22,500 bases of DNA from Priapulus caudatus (taxonomy: Eukaryota; Priapulida; Priapulimorpha; Priapulimorphida; Priapulidae): positions 55,302-77,801 of the forward strand of contig NW_014578249.1 of the NCBI RefSeq assembly GCF_000485595.1, read 5' to 3'. Positions 18,801 through 22,500 of the stretch are shown in pieces. Positions within the stretch are counted from its first letter, which is position 1; every line of letters starts with the position of its first letter. The notes beneath the pieces are model-generated. The model made no database searches and was not told the origin of the DNA. It saw only the letters and a program-made list of their open reading frames with translations. Both the position numbers and the translations under genes were made by a program.

Positions 18801-21028
18801 GAGCTGTGAATGTGAAAATTTTGTATTATATTTAGGGTCAATTAAATATATACAAATTACAATATATCTACAATATATACAAATTTTGTGCATATTTCAG
18901 ATGAGCTGTCTGTACAGAGTGACAAGTTAGCTGCAGCTCTGAAGGTTGTGGACATTGCTGCTTATTTGGTAAGAATCAAGTGCAATTATCTAGCCTATAT
19001 ATATATATATATATATCAAAATGTGTACGAGGAGATTTAAATATTGTTATATTACATATTAGGAGACATATAACTATTTCACTCAAGCAGGCTTGCATTG
19101 TGGCGCCATCTAGAGAAGCTTTCATGCAAGATACACCCGAATTTTGCAGAAATGGAATCCTCATATCGTTTCTATGCGGATGCCCAGTTTATACAGTTGT
19201 TTAAATATGATCCGAAATTCTCACAGATTTCTATGAAGATATTCATTCAGGCTTTCGGAACAACAGATATTTTTACAGTCCTTATTTGACAGGGGTTAAA
19301 GTTTAACTCATCATATCATGTGGCTCTCAAACTAGGTATTCCAGTAACACACAGTACAATTCATCAGATTGCACAGAAGCGGAAATTCTTAATCAATACA
19401 ACTTTATATTTACTGATTCGATCAGACGCCATAACTTTCGTTTGACGAAATTGAACACGTTTTCATTCCGACTTATTCGAAATCACATCAGTCTTTGCCA
19501 TACAGAGAGCAGACGTCAGGGGTTTAACTTTGCGTTGTCCACGCCGACTTCCAACGCTTGTCTGTACCGTATCTCGAAATTTCTTCTGCCTCTTACATGT
19601 AAAAAAAAAAGCGTTCCATATCCATGCGTGTATACAGCTTGCCTCGTGCTATACTCCGATCTCTCGCTTTACTAACTGCGCGGGTCGTGCGGGGTGTAGG
19701 ACAAGCACGAGAAGTTCGAGGAAGCGTTGGAGAAGTACGAGATGGCTCTGGGTGCGGTCCTTCCCCTCCTCACGCAGCATGCTCGCGGCCGAGAGGTGGA
19801 GGTGCTACGCTACTTCGTGAGTACTCGCACCAACGCAGCAGACTGAGATATCGAGAAGCTCATATTACCCTAATAATAATAATAATAATAATATTAGTAA
19901 TAATAATGGTTGTAGTTATAAAGGCTAGGGGTCCGAGTGTCAGAAACCAAATTAGTCTCAGTATTTGTCTTAACATTAAGTTTTTCTCAGAGACTGTTGA
20001 CAGAAACATGGTATGGGTTACAATGCTATGTTATTAATCATAACATTGGTTGTAGTAAACATAGTAATAATGGCTACTTTCTTTATCACACTCGGCGTAT
20101 GGATATTTTTGTACCCGAAATACGATATAAACCTGTCAAAGTTGCCGTAAGTTTACCAAGAAATATCAGATAAACCCGTTGATAGTTGTCGAAAGTTTAC
20201 AAAGAAAAAAACTAAACGCACAAAATCCGCGAAAACGTAAAACAACAAAATAACGCACAAACAAAAATGACATGCATAAAATTAAAACGTGATAATTCGC
20301 GCCATGCATTTAATCGAAACCAGTCGAACTTCCCAAATTAAAGCCGCACAATGCGTATCCAAACGCTAATTTCTCCAGTAATAGATTAGCAAATACTTCG
20401 TGTCATTCATACTCACACTACCTTATGACAAAATAAACTCTAGTTCCTCCCATTTCACTGCGCGTTTGCTTAAAACCCACAAGAAAGAGGTGAGAAAACT
20501 GGCATTCTGGCGCAAACGCCGACTGTTTGCAAAACAATTTAGCCTCGAAGTGGTGAGATGACGTCACATGTTTTTATCTTTGCTACACCCGTACCGCTGT
20601 ACCGCAGCACCGCTGCACGGTTGCTTGGGGAAACTGTCAACAACATCGGAGAATTTTAACAACATTGGAGGTATTTTCAAATACCTTTTATAAGACAACG
20701 CGCAGTGAAATGGGAGGAACTAGAGTTTATTTTGTCATAAGGTAGTGTGATTATGCATGACACGAAGTATTTGCTAGTCTAGTACTGGAGAAATTAGCGT
20801 TTGGATGCGCATTGTGCAGCTTTAAGCTTGTTATTTCGACCGACGCAAGACAATTCTCGCGTCGACACAGCACTTAATGTAACCGATCGCGCCGGGCAGG
20901 TCGAACACTGGATGCGGCGAGCCGAGAGCATAAAGACGTTCCTGCAGCTGCGAAAGATGGAGATCCAGAAGGGCGTCATGGAAACGTCGGCATCGGTGGA
21001 TGCCGAAGCTCTGTTTGCAAGTAAGTAG
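13050..21028 (+). CDS. ULK3: ULK3, unc-51-like Ser/Thr kinase 3 with two MIT domains
   Basis: ULK3 acts in autophagy, Hedgehog/GLI signalling and the ESCRT-III abscission checkpoint. Thirteen exons: 13050-13151, 13674-13814, 14106-14226, 14739-14860, 15628-15754, 16035-16117, 16252-16407, 16823-16928, 17711-17751, 18472-18583, 18901-18968, 19700-19816, 20900-21028. Phases agree, giving 474 residues (human 472). Kinase: glycine loop GSGTYATV (21-28), VAIK Lys44, alphaC Glu62, catalytic HMDLKPQN (135-142), DFG Asp157, [10 protein letters not shown] (174-183), [18 protein letters not shown]1 starts near 285 ([20 protein letters not shown]) and ends [18 protein letters not shown]2 has [20 protein letters not shown] then [12 protein letters not shown]. 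Intron 2 uses a GC donor (13815). The exon 13 acceptor was chosen because VLRYF|VEHWM matches human spacing; it is weak in pyrimidines. A perfect GTAAGT at 21019 leaves open another 3' exon. Confidence 0.93.
14255..14470. repeat. CGCGAA/TTCGCG-rich repeat block in ULK3 intron 3
   Basis: Seven CGCGAA or TTCGCG motifs occur in about 200 bp in both orientations, embedded in otherwise AT-rich DNA. An inverted pair TTCGCGGTGGTTTAATTTT and CACCGCGAAATTAACCA spans the block. The composition is sharply different from the flanking intron and suggests a non-autonomous repeat. Related CGCGAA motifs recur near 20228-20302. I cannot assign a family. Confidence 0.55.
15110..15615 (+). repeat. ~85-90-bp minisatellite filling ULK3 intron 4 to the exon 5 acceptor
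   Basis: Five degenerate units can be anchored at TGTCCTTGCC-type motifs: 15141, 15227, 15317, 15401 and 15523 (spacing 86, 90, 84, 122). Each contains a variant of GCCAGCATGAGCAAGCTGGTAACTAACAGATTGCC and a TGTATCTGTGTCTGTGTACG linker. The last copy ends just before the exon 5 acceptor at 15627. The apparent ORFs in this stretch come from the repeat. Confidence 0.85.
15833..15970. repeat. TA microsatellites in ULK3 intron 5
   Basis: (TA)n tracts lie at about 15838-15866 and 15953-15970. A similar tract is in intron 11 at about 18997-19018. They are simple sequence with no other visible content. Confidence 0.85.
16944..17274. mobile_element. 317-bp TIR element with telomere-like core, 7-bp target duplication
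   Basis: The element spans 16951-17267 and is bordered by identical TTATTGA copies (16944-16950 and 17268-17274). Its 81-bp terminal inverted repeats begin TGCTGAGAGGGTCTATG on the left and TGCTCATAGGGTCTATG on the right (reverse strand), and match at about 73 of 81 positions. Between them lie another ATACCGGACCGTACC motif and a (CCCTAA)n tract at about 17115-17169. No transposase is present, so it is non-autonomous. Target size fits families with 7-8-bp duplications, such as P-like or hAT-like, but the ends do not identify a family. It starts 22 bp after the exon 8 donor. Confidence 0.88.
17115..17169 (-). repeat. Interstitial telomere-like tract (CCCTAA)n
   Basis: About nine CCCTAA units, some degenerate (CACTAA, CCCAA), run through this stretch. 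Read on the minus strand this is TTAGGG, the usual metazoan telomere repeat. It lies between the inverted repeats of the 317-bp element, so it probably travels with that element rather than marking a chromosome fusion. Confidence 0.9.
17974..18014. repeat. Hairpin with CAGGGGTGAATAT end
   Basis: CAGGGGTGAATAT at 17975 and ATATTCACCCCTTA at 18002-18015 form arms around a short AT-rich core. The end resembles the CAGGAGTGAATA hairpins at 8506 and 9005. Its right edge contains CCCCTTATTATC (18009-18020), which is repeated exactly at 18229-18240 on the far side of the next element. Confidence 0.65.
18028..18231. mobile_element. 204-bp inverted-repeat element with telomere-like core in ULK3 intron 9
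   Basis: The 43-bp arms (18028-18070 and 18189-18231) begin GGGTCGTTGTC and GGGTCATTGTC and match at 40 of 43 positions, each ending in GTACCCGAGGTA. The core holds TTTAGGGTTAGGGTTAAGG and a further TTAGGG (18117-18142). The direct repeat CCCCTTATTATC (18009-18020, 18229-18240) brackets the unit and may be the target duplication or part of the neighbouring hairpin. There is no coding capacity. The design (AGGGTC-type ends, telomere-like core) resembles the element at 16951. Confidence 0.75.
18246..18276. repeat. (ATC)n microsatellite
   Basis: About nine ATC units directly follow the inverted-repeat element at 18028-18231. It is simple sequence; the His-rich and Met-rich ORFs across it are artefacts. 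Confidence 0.85.
18693..18748. repeat. Inverted repeat in ULK3 intron 10
   Basis: AATTTCCACTGGAATTA and TAATTTCCAGTGGAAAT form arms of about 16 bp around a spacer of about 20 bp. It is another short fold-back structure; its ends differ from the CAGGAG family. Confidence 0.6.
19873..19906. repeat. (TAA)n microsatellite in ULK3 intron 12
   Basis: An interrupted run of TAA/AAT trinucleotides lies shortly after the exon 12 donor. No gene-like content is seen around it. Confidence 0.8.
20120..20206 (+). repeat. Degenerate ~45-bp direct repeat
   Basis: GTTGCCGTAAGTTTACCAAG at about 20140 and GTTGTCGAAAGTTTACAAAG at about 20185 are two tandem copies with similar leading sequence. It lies in ULK3 intron 12, upstream of the TTAA element. 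Confidence 0.55.
20338..20825. mobile_element. 480-bp TTAA-flanked TIR element next to the last ULK3 exon
   Basis: The element covers 20342-20821 and is flanked on both sides by TTAA (20338-20341, 20822-20825). The terminal inverted repeats are 125 bp long, begin AGCCGCACAATGCG and AGCTGCACAATGCG, and match at about 119 of 125 positions. TTAA targets are used by piggyBac and Kolobok superfamilies; the AG start is not the usual piggyBac CCC. No transposase ORF fits in the ~230-bp core, so it is a MITE. The right end is 78 bp before ULK3 exon 13, and its DNA makes a misleading in-frame extension of that exon. Confidence 0.88.
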
Positions 21029-21179
21029 CGAAGCCATTGCAAGGCCGAGGTAACTCTGAGAGAGGCGAACGTGAGATATTTACTTGAGACCCATTGGATG
21101 CGTTTGTGAAACCTATACAGAGTATCAGAGACATGTTTCTGTAGACGTGTCTGTAGACAGAGGTTTCCCTGTAGACTGA

Positions 21180-21268
21180 GACATGTCTTGTGCAAATGTC
21201 TTGTGTCTTGTGTCTTGTGTCTTGTGTCTTGTGTCTTGTGTCTTGAGACATGTCTTGTGTCTTGTGAG
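21180..21268 (+). repeat. TGTCTTG heptamer tandem array
   Basis: About eight head-to-tail TGTCTTG units run from 21197 to 21245, with AGACATGTCTTG variants on both edges. The preceding 60 bases carry related TGTAGAC/GTCTGTAGAC motifs. It is a short-unit minisatellite; the ORFs through it on both strands are repeats (DTRHKTQ-like). Confidence 0.9.
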
Positions 21269-21594
21269 ACATTCACGTATGCACTGCATTTTCACAGCAT
21301 TAACAGAGACAACGTTGTCCCCCCCCCTTCAGTCCGTAAGTGAAACGGTGGTATATCATCTACTCCTAATATCATCAAGGTTAGATGAAGATATACATCT
21401 AATGTTGAAATGTTCAGGAGTGGATAAAATCAAAGTCGTTTTTAGTCACTCGATCCTGATATGTTGGTATTATAAGTTTCTGCAGTTTTCATGAGGTGAT
21501 CTGCAAATTGGTTTGTCTAGGACATTATACATGTACTAATGGTTCTAGAAGTGTGATGGTGTACTTTTATTAGCTCTTGTAGAATCGCATGAGC

Positions 21595-21960
21595 GTGCGT
21601 CCGTCCAGCCGTGCGTCCGGCCGTGCGTCCGTGCGTCCGTCAACAGTTGGGCACAAACCTAAACGGCTCGACGTACGGATTCGAAAGTCGGGACGTGGGG
21701 GGGTAATCCGAAAACGAGTTGGGATGTCGAAGGTGAGGGTCAAAGGTCAAAGGTCAAGAGGTGTAAAAGAAGGGGGAACATTCCCTCCTTAACTTAAGGT
21801 ATAGGGAGGAAAATGCAGAATTGCAGGCACAAATCTAAACGGCTCGATCTAGGCTCGTGATAGTCGATGTATAGCATCATGGTAGGAAAGCCATCACTGT
21901 GGCCGAAATTGGAGGTCACAGGTCAAAGGTCAATGGGGCACAGGGCAGATTTTAGACATT
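21595..21960 (+). repeat. Dispersed-repeat-like block with two related halves and AGGTCA runs
   Basis: The block starts with CGTCCGTCC/GTGCGTCCG runs. GGGCACAAACCTAAACGGCTCG at 21649 recurs as GGCACAAATCTAAACGGCTCG at 21825, and each copy is followed by an AGGTCA cluster (about 21735-21756 and 21912-21931). Two related ~175-bp halves are therefore present. It is probably a repeat-family member; copy number elsewhere is unknown. Confidence 0.6.
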
Positions 21961-22261
21961 TTCTGAGGACATGGTCTGACGGAGCGATTGAAAAACATTT
22001 TTGTTTCAGCGGTGATCTACCATTTTTATGGCTTTATTGAAAGGACCATGAAATGTGCTTTCCACTGACGTGCGAAAAGTAAGTGTCTGATAACCTTTTG
22101 ACCCTCAAGAGGAGGTTAAACATGGATTTGTTGACTGTTAACAAAGCTGCGAACTGTGTTTGATGGTACTTGTGTGATCGTGTAGACTTAAATTTTACAG
22201 TGAAATTCTGCATGCAAACTTACTTGAACAACGTTTATGCGCCTTAAATCATATATGAACT

Positions 22262-22298
22262 TAGCTCCAAGAAACGGTATTGCTAGGGTTAGAATACC
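22262..22298. repeat. Dispersed stem-loop repeat, copy 2
   Basis: TAGCTCCAAGAAACGGT is followed by arms GGTATT (22276-22281) and AATACC (22293-22298) around GCTAGGGTTAG. It matches the copy at 11874-11912, but one base pair of the stem changes from C-G to A-T on both sides. Confidence 0.7.
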
Positions 22299-22500
22299 CT
22301 GTATAGACAATCCGTCGCACAGCCTGGTCGGGCTAATATGAACTCCGTCTGCGTCATCGAAATGCGTCTGCCTTACCTCTGCCTGCCATCTTCGTCGAAA
22401 GTTTGGACGCCGCGCGGCGAAATCAGAATGTACATTTGCAATCGAGTGACGTAAACTGATACAGTAGCGCGCCGCGTGGGTGTTATTGTTTATAAACATT

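Larger units (their letters stand above)
21029..22500. other. Region downstream of ULK3: repeats, no supported gene
   Basis: After the ULK3 stop there is a TGTCTTG heptamer array (21180-21265), a weak CAGGAG-type hairpin (about 21415-21458), and a dispersed-repeat-like block with CGTCCG runs and AGGTCA direct repeats (21595-21960). The second copy of the stem-loop repeat follows (22262-22298). The minus-strand ORF at 22188-22499 has no recognisable domain. A further ULK3 exon could lie here if the donor at 21019 is used, but I could not identify it. Confidence 0.55.

Noticed and set aside
20801-20899. In-frame extension of ULK3 exon 13 upstream
   Set aside because: Most of it lies in, or next to, the TTAA element, and including it would insert about 33 residues into the second MIT domain compared with human.
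21197-21268. Possible CRISPR-like or protein-coding tandem array
   Set aside because: The 7-bp units have no spacers; this is a simple minisatellite in an animal genome.
22188-22499. 103-residue minus-strand ORF at the right edge
   Set aside because: It runs through the dispersed stem-loop repeat and shows no family resemblance. It could be a 5' exon, but nothing in the sequence supports this.

Overview
The window is nuclear DNA from an animal, most likely a non-vertebrate and probably marine metazoan. It has an AT-rich background with many short GT-AG introns, GC-rich exons, dense microsatellites and small inverted-repeat elements, TTAGGG-type telomere-like tracts, and four conserved animal genes. 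There are no bacterial operons, CRISPR arrays or viral genes. The species cannot be named from the sequence alone.  Layout. (1) 276-1119, minus: the first three coding exons of SMYD5, a SET/MYND lysine methyltransferase; the rest lies beyond the left edge. (2) 2704-7337, plus: complete TIPIN (TIMELESS-interacting protein), seven exons, 578 residues by my splicing, with a long acidic GC-rich C-terminal tail absent from the roughly 300-residue human protein. (3) 9891-11792, minus: FBXW5 (F-box/WD40 substrate receptor) as one uninterrupted ORF whose stop codon lies inside an ~80-bp tandem repeat. (4) 13050-21028, plus: ULK3 (kinase plus two MIT domains), 13 coding exons, 474 residues against 472 in human. 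SMYD5/TIPIN and FBXW5/ULK3 are head-to-head pairs; TIPIN and FBXW5 are tail-to-tail.  The genes do not form one pathway. TIPIN (replication fork protection), FBXW5 (centriole and signalling turnover) and ULK3 (abscission checkpoint, autophagy, Hedgehog signalling) all touch the cell cycle, but neighbourhood alone does not show a functional unit.  Between and inside the genes the DNA is rich in non-autonomous elements. A 317-bp terminal-inverted-repeat element with a 7-bp target duplication and a core of telomere-like repeats sits in ULK3 intron 8 (16951-17267). A second inverted-repeat element with a telomere-like core is in intron 9 (18028-18231). A 480-bp TTAA-flanked element is just upstream of the last ULK3 exon (20342-20821). 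A set of short hairpins shares CAGGAGTGAATA-like ends, and a dispersed stem-loop repeat forms part of the apparent FBXW5 N-terminal extension. I found no clearly new enzymatic system; the most unusual signal is the pairing of telomere-like repeats with inverted-repeat structures at several places. All exon joins, identities and counts were made by eye, and family matches rest on remembered family sequences rather than a search.
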